This document shows positions 1-8,592 of a stretch of 64,000 nucleotides of DNA, piece after piece (the stretch's first letter is position 1; every line of letters begins with the position of its first letter). The stretch is taken from the NCBI RefSeq assembly GCF_000758605.1, contig NZ_CP009282.1:1984001-2048000 (forward strand). The letters are read 5' to 3'. Under the pieces are notes generated by a model. It was not told where the DNA came from. It ran no database searches and saw only the letters and a list, made by a program, of their open reading frames with translations. A program made the translations under genes and the position numbers. The DNA is from Paenibacillus sp. FSL R5-0912 (GTDB taxonomy: Bacteria > Bacillota > Bacilli > Paenibacillales > Paenibacillaceae).

Positions 1-123
1 GTCCGGACGCGCGGTCGTTTTTTTATTTTCTGGTAAAGTACATCGTTAGAAAAGAACACCATTCAGATAACTGTTGATAAAACAAATTTTCTCATTTTAA
101 ATTAGTACCAAGTTGAGGTAGCC

Positions 124-660
124 GGAAATAGCAGCTGCCTTTAAATGCCCGGAAAGTGGGCGGGATGGCAGTATGAGAGGGATAAATCCCTTTAAATGCG
201 CCGGAAGTGGGCGAGATGAGGAAATGAGGGGCAGAAGTGCCCCTGATTCCGCCAAAAGTGGGCGGGAGGAGGAAATGAGGGGCAGAAGTGCCCCTGATTC
301 CGCCAAAAGTGGGCGGGAGGAGGAAATGAGGGGCAGAAGTGCCCCTGATTCCGCCAAAAGTGGGAGGGATGAGGAAATGAGGGGCAGAAGTGCCCCTGAT
401 TCCGCCAAAAGTGGGCGGGAGGAGGAAATGAGGGGCAGAAGTGCCCCTGAATCCGCCAAAAGTGAGCGGGAGGAGGAAATGAGGAGCAGAAGTGCCCCTG
501 AATCCGCCAAAAGTGGGCGAGATGAGGAAATGAGGGGCAGAAGTGCCCCTGAATCCGCCAAAAGTGAGCGGGAGGAGGAAATGAGGAGCAGAAGTGCCCC
601 TGATTCCGCCAAAAGTGGGCGGGAGGAGGAAATGAGGAGCAGAAGTGCCCCTGATTTGGA
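124..660. repeat. 51-bp tandem repeat, about 11 units, hairpin in each unit
   Basis: Units begin at 124, 175, 226, 277, 328, 379, 430, 481, 532, 583 and 634, so the period is exactly 51 bp. The first two units are diverged and the last is partial. Most units hold a 7-bp stem (AGGGGCA, loop GAAG, TGCCCCT) and a second short stem (CCGCC ... GGCGG). In the unit at 175 the stem is a different sequence (AGGGAT-AA-ATCCCT) but still pairs, which suggests structure is kept rather than sequence. Because 51 is divisible by 3, long open frames appear on both strands, including a 17-residue repeat ORF at 173-670, but none has a ribosome binding site. I see nothing else in 1-123 or 661-785. Confidence 0.9.
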
Positions 661-785
661 CAAGGGATAAGCGGAATCCTGGATGTAAGCGTATGCAATG
701 GCCCCCGGAATCCGGGTGAACTGTACGCAAAATACGGAAATGTACCTGTTCAAGACCGCCACCGGACCTTATGATCGAGTCGTGG

Positions 786-799
786 AGAAAGCGCTATCA
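786..799. promoter_or_regulatory. cre-like site upstream of sugar operon
   Basis: AGAAAGCGCTATCA matches the catabolite responsive element consensus TGNAARCGNWWNCA at 13 of 14 positions. It lies about 270 bp before the first permease gene of the glycan operon, the position expected for CcpA control. The same core AAAGCGCTATCA recurs at 24522 and 32111. The rest of 800-975 holds only the ribosome binding site near 962. The assignment rests on sequence alone. Confidence 0.5.
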
Positions 800-1056
800 C
801 ACAATTTAGCCATTCAAACTTAAACACCTGCTTCCCCAGCAAGTTTTACGCAAAATGAACCAACAAAGTAATACGGAAACCAATCACACGCTTCCGAAGC
901 GATTTTTGCACGAGGTACAATCATGAGCACAATCCAACGCAGTACACGCTGGCACAACTTTAGGGGGGGATTAATCTGGAGAAAAATCTGATTTTAAACA
1001 ACAAGCCGGCTCCCCGGAGCAAAGGCCAGAGCTGGCTCTCGAACGCCGGAAAAAGC

Positions 1057-1941
1057 ATGCTGAAGCACTGGCAGCTCCATCTGCTGGTCATTCCGCCTTT
1101 ACTGTTTTTTCTGATCTTCAAGTATTATCCGATGGCGAATGCGGTTCTGGCGTTCAAGGATTATAACGTGATCAAAGGCATATGGGGCAGTCCATGGGTA
1201 GGCTTCAGGAATTTTGAACTCTTTTTCGAGAATCCGATGTTCTGGACGCTGGTGAAGAATACCATTCTGCTTAGCGGCTTCCTGCTGCTGGCGGGGTTCC
1301 CGATTCCCATCCTGCTGGCACTGATGATCAACGAAATCCGCGGCGGACGGTTCAAACGGTTTGTCCAGCTGGTCTCCTTCGCTCCTTACTTTATCTCGAC
1401 GGTGGTGATGGTATCGATTATTATGCTGTTTCTCGCTCCGCGCCTCGGCTTCGCCAATATTGCCCTGAATTTCTTTGGGCTGCAGTCGGTGAATTTCCTC
1501 GGGGAGCCCGGCATGTTCCGCTCAATTTATGTCTGGTCCGATATTTGGCAGACCGCAGGCTATAGCGCCGTAATCTATCTGGCCGCCCTGGCCGGCATCG
1601 ACCCTACGCTGTACGAGGCCGCCAAGGTGGACGGAGCTTCACGGTTCCAGAAAATCCGCCACATTGACCTTCCGGGCATCGTGCCGACAATTGTGATTAT
1701 CCTTATTCTGAATGTGGGCAACGTGATGGCGATCGGTTTTGAAAAGGTATATCTGCTGCAGAATCCGCTGAATATCGTCAATTCCGAGATCATCGCTACG
1801 TATGTGTACCGGATCGGCCTGCTGAATGCCAATTACAGCTTCGCTACCGCCGTCGGCTTATTCAATTCCTTAATTAATCTGGTCCTGCTGCTCACGGTTA
1901 ACGGCTTGGCCAAACGAATCACGAACAACAGCATCTGGTAG
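1057..1941 (+). CDS. ABC sugar transporter permease (LplB-like)
   Basis: Inner-membrane permease of a CUT1-type carbohydrate importer. The 294-residue protein has six predicted membrane helices and the EAA cytoplasmic loop near residue 187 (EAAKVDGASRFQKI) that docks the ATPase. The start is uncertain. The ATG at 1057 has a weak ribosome site, while the frame stays open upstream to a strong AGGGGGG at 963-969 followed after six bases by CTG at 976, which would add 27 residues. It is first in an operon with a second permease 15 bp downstream and a lipoprotein binding protein. No ATPase gene lies nearby; transporters of this type in Bacillus and Paenibacillus usually share an MsmX-like ATPase encoded elsewhere. 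Substrate is inferred only from the downstream hydrolases. Confidence 0.9.
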   Translation: MLKHWQLHLLVIPPLLFFLIFKYYPMANAVLAFKDYNVIKGIWGSPWVGFRNFELFFENPMFWTLVKNTILLSGFLLLAGFPIPILLALMINEIRGGRFKRFVQLVSFAPYFISTVVMVSIIMLFLAPRLGFANIALNFFGLQSVNFLGEPGMFRSIYVWSDIWQTAGYSAVIYLAALAGIDPTLYEAAKVDGASRFQKIRHIDLPGIVPTIVIILILNVGNVMAIGFEKVYLLQNPLNIVNSEIIATYVYRIGLLNANYSFATAVGLFNSLINLVLLLTVNGLAKRITNNSIW

Positions 1942-1956
1942 GAAAGGAGTGCTCGT

Positions 1957-2862
1957 ATGGCCGCTTCACCAGCAATTTCCCAAAAAATCAAAGAATCCAC
2001 CGGTGACCGGATCTTCCTCACTGTGGTCTATACGGTGCTCATCCTTGTGGTGATAGCCGTACTGTACCCGCTTATCTTCATTATCAGCAGCTCCATCAGC
2101 AGCCCGGCGGCTGTAACCTCCGGCCGGGTGTGGCTCTGGCCCGTCGATATTTCCTTCAAGGCGTTCAAGGTGCTGTTCAGTACGCATGAGATTGTTTCCG
2201 GCTATGCCAATTCAATTTTTTATACGGCGGCCGGCACACTGATCAGCGTAACCCTGACGGTTATGATTGCTTACCCTTTGTCGCGCAAAGCGTTTTTTGG
2301 ACGGAATGCGTTAATGATGATCATTACGTTCACGATGATCTTCAGCGGCGGGCTGATCCCCACCTATATGGTGGTCCGGCAGATGCACCTGATCGATACC
2401 CGCTGGGCGCTCCTGATTCCGAATGCTATCTGGGTGTGGCAGGTGATCATCGCCCGTTCTTTCTTCCAGGCCTCGATTCCGGAGGAGCTGCTTGAAGCCA
2501 GTGAAATTGACGGCTGCAGTGACATGCGGTTCATCCGCAGCGTAGTGCTTCCGTTATCCAAGCCGATCCTTGCGGTGCTGGTGCTGATGTACGCCGTCGG
2601 ACAATGGAATTCCTATTTCGATGCATTGATCTATCTGAAGTCGGCGGATCTGTTCCCGCTTCAGCTGGTGCTGCGCAGCATTATTATCCAGAACAACAGT
2701 GCCGGAGCGATGGATGCGATGGCGATGGTGGAACGGCAGCAGATGGCGGAGCTTCTGAAATATGCGCTGATTGTTGTGGCTACGCTGCCTGTGCTGGTGA
2801 TTTATCCTTTTGTACAGCGTTATTTCGTTCAAGGGATGCTGGTCGGGTCCGTTAAGGGCTGA
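1957..2862 (+). CDS. ABC sugar transporter permease (LplC/YtcP-like)
   Basis: Second permease of the importer, 301 residues, with six hydrophobic segments and an EAA-type loop near residue 180 (EASEIDGCSDMRFIRSVVLP). Its C-terminus (YPFVQRYFVQGMLVGSVKG) is typical of LplC/YtcP proteins. The ATG is preceded by AAAGGAG and follows the first permease by 15 bp, so the two are co-transcribed and should form the membrane heterodimer. About 90 bp separate it from the binding-protein gene. Confidence 0.92.
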   Translation: MAASPAISQKIKESTGDRIFLTVVYTVLILVVIAVLYPLIFIISSSISSPAAVTSGRVWLWPVDISFKAFKVLFSTHEIVSGYANSIFYTAAGTLISVTLTVMIAYPLSRKAFFGRNALMMIITFTMIFSGGLIPTYMVVRQMHLIDTRWALLIPNAIWVWQVIIARSFFQASIPEELLEASEIDGCSDMRFIRSVVLPLSKPILAVLVLMYAVGQWNSYFDALIYLKSADLFPLQLVLRSIIIQNNSAGAMDAMAMVERQQMAELLKYALIVVATLPVLVIYPFVQRYFVQGMLVGSVKG

Positions 2863-2956
2863 GGCCTGGCATATACACCTGCAAAGGGGGTGAGTTCATC
2901 CGCCGGCAGCAAGAAATATCCACCCTGTTCAACTCAAAAAAAGGGAGTGATTGATT

Positions 2957-4636
2957 TTGAAGAAAAGCCTTATTAGTTTGTTAATGCTGGTAACGGTACT
3001 TACTGTTGTGATCAGCGGATGCTCGGGCAAAAATACAGACAGCTCTTCGGGCGCCCAGGCCACTAGTGGGAATGCAAGCGAAAATACACCGGCGGCAACG
3101 GAGCCTGTTGAAGTCAGCGTCTTTGCCGTTCAGGAATCGGGCATTGATATTCCAACCAATAAATTCACCACCTTCCTTCAGGACAAATTTGGCATCAAGT
3201 TCGACTGGCAGATCAACCCGTCTGACGGAGCCAAAGAGAAACGCCAGATCTCGCTGGCCAGCGGCGACTATCCCGATGCGTATCTGCTCACTGCCTACAT
3301 TGATGAATTCTCGCAGGGCGATGTGCTGAAATACGGCCAGCAGGGCGTTCTTGTGCCGCTGAATGATCTGATTGACAAGTATGCACCCAACATTAAGGCA
3401 GCGATGGAAAAAACGCCTGCGCTGAAGACGCTGAACACGGCGCCGGACGGCAATATTTACGGGCTGGGTGCTTACACGGAATGCTTCCACTGCTCTTATC
3501 CCAATAAAATGTGGATTAACACCGAATGGCTCAAAAAGCTGAATCTGGAAGAACCGAAAACTACCGAAGACTTCAAGCAGATGCTTGAAGCATTCAAGAC
3601 ACAGGACCCGAACGGCAACGGTAAAGCGGATGAAGTGCCGCTCAGCGGTTCCACCGAAGATTTCGGTGTACGGATTATTCCTTATCTGATGAACAGCTTC
3701 GTCTATGACGATGACCGCAATTACCTCAACCTGACACCTGACGGCAAGGTCGAATCGGCAGCCATCAAGCCGGAATGGAAAGAGGGCCTGACCTATATCA
3801 AATCCCTGTTCGATGCGGGGCTGATTGATCCGGGGGCCTTCACCCAGAATGCTGAAGCGTTCAAGAAAATCGGCGAGAATGCCGATGCGGAAATTCTTGG
3901 CGCTGGTGCGGGCATGCACCCTGCCATCTTCATCAACATTGATCCGGGCAACACGCGTTCAGCGCATTACAACCCGCTCGCTCCGCTTACCGGTCCTTCC
4001 GGAGTCTCATTTGCTACACATGATGCAGGCGGTGTATCGCCGGGAGCCAAGTTTGTCATTACCAACAAAGCGAGTGAAGAAGCACAGATTGCTTTGATCA
4101 AAATGGTGGATTATATGTTCACGCCGGAAGGCCAGACCAACTCGGCCAGCGGGATGAAAGGCATTGACTGGACCGATCCGGGTGAAGGCGATGTGGCACT
4201 TGGCAAAGATGTTACACCGGTGATCAAGCAGATTCCGATGAAAGAAGGCGAAGCGCCGCGCAATGCAGGCTGGAGCGGAATGGGCCACTTCTATATGCCG
4301 AAGGAATACCGCGATACCTTTGTCCAGGGAACCGATATCTATGCTTCGAACGGCTACGAACGCAGACTGTATGATGCATCGCTGCTGTATCAGGGCCATG
4401 AGCCGAGGGACTTGTTCCCGCTGTGGTCCATCTGGATTGATCCGACCGACATCGATGAAGCTAGTATGCTGCAGACGAACCTGAGAAACTACATTGAGCA
4501 GAACGAACTGCAGTTCATTACGGGCAACAAGGACTTGAACAAAGACTGGGATGCTTATGTAAAAGGCTTGAAGGATCTGAAGCTGGACCGCTACCTGGAG
4601 ATTCTGCAGAAGGCTTATGATGTGTCAGCGAAATAA
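2957..4636 (+). CDS. extracellular sugar-binding lipoprotein of ABC transporter
   Basis: Family 1-type solute-binding lipoprotein, about 559 residues, anchored outside the membrane to deliver oligosaccharide to the two upstream permeases. The N-terminus has a lysine pair, a hydrophobic core and the lipobox VISGC, followed by a Ser/Thr/Ala-rich linker. I choose the TTG at 2957 (MKKSLISLL) over the TTG at 2951, because GGGAG at 2943-2947 is then nine bases away rather than three. The length (over 500 residues) is typical of the large LplA-like binding proteins paired with LplB/LplC permeases. The sugar cannot be read from the sequence. Confidence 0.92.
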   Translation: MKKSLISLLMLVTVLTVVISGCSGKNTDSSSGAQATSGNASENTPAATEPVEVSVFAVQESGIDIPTNKFTTFLQDKFGIKFDWQINPSDGAKEKRQISLASGDYPDAYLLTAYIDEFSQGDVLKYGQQGVLVPLNDLIDKYAPNIKAAMEKTPALKTLNTAPDGNIYGLGAYTECFHCSYPNKMWINTEWLKKLNLEEPKTTEDFKQMLEAFKTQDPNGNGKADEVPLSGSTEDFGVRIIPYLMNSFVYDDDRNYLNLTPDGKVESAAIKPEWKEGLTYIKSLFDAGLIDPGAFTQNAEAFKKIGENADAEILGAGAGMHPAIFINIDPGNTRSAHYNPLAPLTGPSGVSFATHDAGGVSPGAKFVITNKASEEAQIALIKMVDYMFTPEGQTNSASGMKGIDWTDPGEGDVALGKDVTPVIKQIPMKEGEAPRNAGWSGMGHFYMPKEYRDTFVQGTDIYASNGYERRLYDASLLYQGHEPRDLFPLWSIWIDPTDIDEASMLQTNLRNYIEQNELQFITGNKDLNKDWDAYVKGLKDLKLDRYLEILQKAYDVSAK

Positions 4637-4755
4637 AGCCGGATAGTGCGGAAACGCGGGCGGCCTGAATGCTGCAAAACGGATGCCGGCCTCCTTGGCC
4701 GGCATTGCTGTCTGTAGGTATGATGTATCCATTTATTGCTTCTGGAGGTGAACTC

Positions 4756-5985
4756 ATGGGCTACAAGAACAGCGGCGGCAATCCAGGTATGACACCGCGC
4801 CGGGGACTGCCCGGGATGAGAAGTAAGCTTGCGGGGAATGCCCCGCTTACAGCCGCTTTTCTGGGCGGCTCAATTACGGAGGGGGCAGGCGCTTCAGATC
4901 CGGATGCCGCCAGCTGGCGCGCGTTGACTGGGGCGTACCTGCAAAATTTATATGCAGGCCATCCCGTACGCTGCATCAATGCCGGGGTCGGCGGGACTAC
5001 CTCCACCTTCGGTGCACACCGGCTGCAGGAGCATGTGCTGCGGCACGGGGAGATAGATCTGCTGTTTGTAGAATTCAGCGTCAATGACGGGGAGGACCGT
5101 GAGGAGTCCATTCGCGGTATGGAGGGAATTGTCCGCCAGTGTCGGCGGCTGTCACCGGAGACGGAGCTGATCTTTGTGTACACGGCAGCCGACAAGAATC
5201 TGACCGGTTACAAGCCGTTCAATATCGCCGTACATGAGGAGGTGGCCGATCATTATGGCATCCCGTCGATTGACTGTGCGGCAAAGGTGTACACCATGAT
5301 CCACACAGGTGAGCTGAATTGGAAGAGATTCGCTCCGGATGGATATCATCCGCTGGATGCTGGGCATGCGCTGTATGCCGGCTTGGTGCAGGAGTACTTG
5401 CACCAGGCGATAGTGCCATGCGGCGTTCAGCCGGGATGGCTGGAGGAAGCAGGGCGGGAAGCGGGAGCGGAAGTGGCGGTGCCTGGAGAGGAGGCAGGGA
5501 TGCAAGAGAATGCGCTGCTGATAAAGGAAGCAGATGAAAAGGCGCTGCTGCCCGCTCCGCTGGACAGCCAAAATTATGAATATGGCGGGCTGCTGGATTA
5601 CAGTGCCGCTGCCTATTCCGCAGGCTTCCGCATACAAGAGCTCCAGCCTGGGGAGCCGCTGATGAACTGGCGGTTCTCTACGGAGCATGCCCATACAGAT
5701 GATCCGCAGGAGGAATTCACCTTCACGGTGACGGGACAATGTGCCGGGCTGGTGCTGCTGTACGGGCCGGACTCGGGTATTGTGGAATACTCGCTGAACG
5801 GCGGACTTTTCGCTGAAATTAATCTGTTCGATGACTGGTGCCTGAATGCTTACCGTCCTATCCTGGCGTTATTCCCGGTTCAATTGGAACGCGGGGTGCT
5901 GCGGATTACCGTCCGCAACACTGAGCACAAGGACAGTCGGAGTACCGGGACCGGCCTGCGGGTACTTAAGCTGCTCTATAATTGA
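4756..5985 (+). CDS. SGNH/GDSL-family hydrolase (probable carbohydrate esterase)
   Basis: A 409-residue protein with the SGNH hydrolase blocks: GGSITEG (Ser39), GVGGTTS (Gly80), FSVND (Asn110) and DGYHP (Asp195, His198). Such enzymes remove acyl groups from sugars; the context suggests a carbohydrate deacetylase. Residues from about 255 form a second, probably beta-sandwich domain. The start is the ATG at 4756 behind a strong GGAGGTG; the frame is open further upstream but without a ribosome site. No signal peptide is visible, so it probably works in the cytoplasm on imported oligosaccharides. It is in line with the transporter and the hydrolases downstream. Confidence 0.85.
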   Translation: MGYKNSGGNPGMTPRRGLPGMRSKLAGNAPLTAAFLGGSITEGAGASDPDAASWRALTGAYLQNLYAGHPVRCINAGVGGTTSTFGAHRLQEHVLRHGEIDLLFVEFSVNDGEDREESIRGMEGIVRQCRRLSPETELIFVYTAADKNLTGYKPFNIAVHEEVADHYGIPSIDCAAKVYTMIHTGELNWKRFAPDGYHPLDAGHALYAGLVQEYLHQAIVPCGVQPGWLEEAGREAGAEVAVPGEEAGMQENALLIKEADEKALLPAPLDSQNYEYGGLLDYSAAAYSAGFRIQELQPGEPLMNWRFSTEHAHTDDPQEEFTFTVTGQCAGLVLLYGPDSGIVEYSLNGGLFAEINLFDDWCLNAYRPILALFPVQLERGVLRITVRNTEHKDSRSTGTGLRVLKLLYN

Positions 5986-6110
5986 CTAGTGCTGCTCAGC
6001 CAACTGATGCAGTTCTGTTCTCTGTAACTAGTGCTGCTCGGCAGCTGAATTATCTCTGTTTTCTGTAACTAAAGCTACTCAGAAGCTGCAGCAAGTCTGC
6101 AGCTAATGTG
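5981..6110. repeat. degenerate 41-42-bp direct repeat, three copies
   Basis: Three copies start with ACTAGTGCTGCTC or ACTAAAGCTACTC at 5985, 6027 and 6068 and contain CAACTG/CAGCTG-type short palindromes and a TTCTGTAACTA tail. They fill the gap between the esterase and the beta-helix gene. Function unknown. Confidence 0.7.
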
Positions 6111-6140
6111 CTGTCTGCTTCATAACCATTCATCAGGGAG

Positions 6141-7895
6141 GTGGAGGATATTCATCACGTAGTTCATCCCGTAGACGATGACCAGCCGGTTCACCGGACG
6201 GTGCTGCGCCTCACCGATTTCGGCGCGGTTCCGGATTCAGGCGGGGATACCCAGCCTGCGATGCGGCGGGCCATAGAAGCCGCAGGCAGGCTGGAAGGAC
6301 CGGTGCTGCTGGATTGCCCGCAGGGCAGCTATCATTTCTACCCGGATCACGCACTCCGGGTTCCTTACTGCATCACCAACACGGCAAGTGAGGAAGAACA
6401 TCCGGATGTGACCAAGACCGCCGGTCTGCTGCTGAAGAGGCAGCATCAGCTGACGCTGGAAGGGAACGGCTCGCTATTCGTCTTCCACGGCAAGCAGACT
6501 ATGCTGATTCTGGACGAATGCACGGACCTGGAAATCCGCAACCTGCATCTGGATTACAGCCGGCCTACTGTAGCCGAGATGACCGTGGACTGCTGCGGTA
6601 CTGACTGCTGCGAAGTCACCGTTCATCCGGATTCACGGTATGAACTGAACGGCGGCAGGCTGGACTGGATCGGCGAAGGCTGGCGGTTCCGTGAAGGTCC
6701 GATGCAGATCTGCGATCTCCTGCAGAACATAACCTGGCGGACTGAGAACTGGCTGGCAGAGGCGCGGCATGTCGAGGAGATCAGCCCGCACAGGCTGCGA
6801 TTCTATTTCGCATTCCAGCCGGATGCTGCCCCGGGGAACGTCCTGCAGGTCAGGGACGGCATCCGTGATCAGGCCGGAATCTTCATCACGGAGAGCTCCG
6901 GCGTTACGTTTCTGAACGTAGGGATACATTTCATGCACGGGCTGGGGATCGCAGGCCAGTTCAGCCGGGATCTCAGCTTCCTGCAGCTGGATGTGTCACC
7001 GCGTCCTGAAACCGGACGGACCGTAGCCGGATTCGCCGATTTCATTCATCTGTCAGGCTGTAAGGGGCGGATTCTGATTGAAGACAGCCGCTTTATCGGA
7101 GCACACGATGATGCCATTAATGTTCACGGTACCTATCTGCGGATTGTGGGGCAGCTGGCGGAGGATGCGCTGAAGGTCCGGTTCATGCATCCGCAAACGT
7201 ATGGCTTCCTAGCTTTTCACCCGGGGGACGAGATTGAGTTCGTCCGCGCGGATTCCCTGACAGCTTATGCTGTCAGCCGGGTTGCCAGTGTTCTTCAGCT
7301 GAATCCGCGTGAACTGATGCTGACGCTGGACGGGCCGGTCCCGCCGGGTATCGGCGGGACCGATGTCATTGAGAATGTCACCTGGACCCCCGAGCTGGAG
7401 ATCACGGGCAATGCTTTTGCGCGGATTCCGACCCGGGGGATTCTGGCAACTACCCGGCGCAATACGGTAATCAGCGACAATGGATTTGAGCGGATGCAGA
7501 TGAGCGCCATTCTGGTCGCTGCCGATGCGGAGTCCTGGTATGAGTCCGGGGCAGTCAGGGATATGACGATTACCGGGAACCGGTTCATTGCATGCGGCAG
7601 CCGCGAAGCCCCTGTCATCGACATTGCTCCGGAGAATAAGGAAGCTGACAGGGATGCACCGGTGCACCGGAATATATGCATAGAGAATAACATCTTTGAG
7701 ATTATGGATGCCCCTGTACTCAGTGCCAAAAGCACGCAGGGACTGGTGTTCAGGCACAACGATATTGTTGCTTTGGCGGCAGATGGCAGGGATAAGGGCA
7801 GGGATAAGCACTCCAGTCTTGAGGAGGCAATCCGGCTGACAGCCTGCAGCGGGGCAGACATCTCTGGGAATTCATTTGATGTGGAGGAGCAGTGA
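6141..7895 (+). CDS. right-handed beta-helix glycosidase, GH110 (alpha-1,3-galactosidase)-like
   Basis: A 584-residue protein of parallel beta-helix repeats. An N-terminal block (LTDFGAVPDSGGDTQPAMRRA) is followed by segments that resemble GH110 exo-alpha-1,3-galactosidases: NGSLFVFHGKQT, then HGLGIAGQFS, then SRFIGAHDDAINVHGTYLR with paired aspartates near residue 322. GH110 enzymes remove terminal alpha-1,3-linked galactose, for example from blood-group-B-like structures. No signal peptide is seen, so a cytoplasmic role is likely. The start is doubtful: GTG at 6141 lies inside the purine-rich GGGAGGTGGAGG, so initiation may be at a rare codon just downstream or at the GTG at 6201. The stop overlaps the next gene. 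The family call is from motif memory, not a search. Confidence 0.75.
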   Translation: MEDIHHVVHPVDDDQPVHRTVLRLTDFGAVPDSGGDTQPAMRRAIEAAGRLEGPVLLDCPQGSYHFYPDHALRVPYCITNTASEEEHPDVTKTAGLLLKRQHQLTLEGNGSLFVFHGKQTMLILDECTDLEIRNLHLDYSRPTVAEMTVDCCGTDCCEVTVHPDSRYELNGGRLDWIGEGWRFREGPMQICDLLQNITWRTENWLAEARHVEEISPHRLRFYFAFQPDAAPGNVLQVRDGIRDQAGIFITESSGVTFLNVGIHFMHGLGIAGQFSRDLSFLQLDVSPRPETGRTVAGFADFIHLSGCKGRILIEDSRFIGAHDDAINVHGTYLRIVGQLAEDALKVRFMHPQTYGFLAFHPGDEIEFVRADSLTAYAVSRVASVLQLNPRELMLTLDGPVPPGIGGTDVIENVTWTPELEITGNAFARIPTRGILATTRRNTVISDNGFERMQMSAILVAADAESWYESGAVRDMTITGNRFIACGSREAPVIDIAPENKEADRDAPVHRNICIENNIFEIMDAPVLSAKSTQGLVFRHNDIVALAADGRDKGRDKHSSLEEAIRLTACSGADISGNSFDVEEQ

Positions 7896-7897
7896 AG

Positions 7898-8431
7898 ATG
7901 CAGAAGAAGCCGGTTATCTTTCTGGACAGCGGAGACACGCTTATCGATGAAGGCACGGAGCTTCGCGACGGGGAGGGCATTGTTATCTGTGCACAGCTCA
8001 TTCCGGGGGCGGATATGCTGGTCAGGACGCTTTTCGAGCGGGGATACCTGCTCGCGCTGGTTGCTGACGGAGAGGTCCGGTCCTTTGACAATATCTATTC
8101 GCAGAATGGACTGGATCAATATTTTTCGGCGAAGATCTATTCAGGGCATATTGGGGTAGAGAAGCCGGATCCGAGAATGTTCAGAGCGGCAGCTGATGCG
8201 CTCGGGCTGGGGCCGTCCGATTATTCCCGGATTCTGATGATGGGCAATAACCTCAGTAGGGATATCAGGGGAGCCAATGCACTGGGGATGATCAGCGTGT
8301 TTCTCAGCTGGACGCCGCGTTATCCCCTGGTCCCCGCAGATGAAGAGGAGGTACCGGATTATACAATCAGTGAACCGCTGCAATTGCTTGAGCTGGTGGA
8401 ACGATTAGTCGCGGAGCTGCGGCCAAGCTGA
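7898..8431 (+). CDS. HAD-superfamily hydrolase
   Basis: A 177-residue HAD phosphatase-like protein with motif I FLDSGDTL near residue 8, a small cap region, motif III GVEKPDPRMF and motif IV MGNNLSRDIRGA. Motif I has Gly at the +2 position where most HAD phosphatases have an acidic general acid/base; some family members do the same. I prefer the ATG at 7898, nine bases after GGAGGA, but a GTG at 7892 overlaps the upstream TGA (GTGA), so translation is coupled either way. It probably dephosphorylates a sugar phosphate produced in this pathway; the substrate is unknown. Confidence 0.85.
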   Translation: MQKKPVIFLDSGDTLIDEGTELRDGEGIVICAQLIPGADMLVRTLFERGYLLALVADGEVRSFDNIYSQNGLDQYFSAKIYSGHIGVEKPDPRMFRAAADALGLGPSDYSRILMMGNNLSRDIRGANALGMISVFLSWTPRYPLVPADEEEVPDYTISEPLQLLELVERLVAELRPS

Positions 8432-8592
8432 CTGAAGGGGCTTGGGGGAAATGCGTCAGATCGCGTTATAGATCGGAAGATCGCTGCATGGCAACCGGAT
8501 AGTTCTGTTTTTATAATGAGATCAGACTTTGAGTGCAGGTCCGGGAGATCTGCCGCCTGCAAGGTTCAAAACGCATAAAAGGGAGGCAAATC

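Noticed and set aside
124-660. CRISPR array
   Set aside because: The whole 51-bp unit repeats with no unique spacers, and no cas genes are present in the window.
173-670. 165-residue ORF of 17-residue repeats, and long ORFs on the opposite strand
   Set aside because: The 51-bp period is a multiple of three, so several frames stay open at once; no ribosome site, and hairpin conservation points to a non-coding repeat.
2981-3919. 312-residue minus-strand ORF opposite the binding protein
   Set aside because: Antisense shadow of a clear lipoprotein gene; no ribosome site and no family-like motif.
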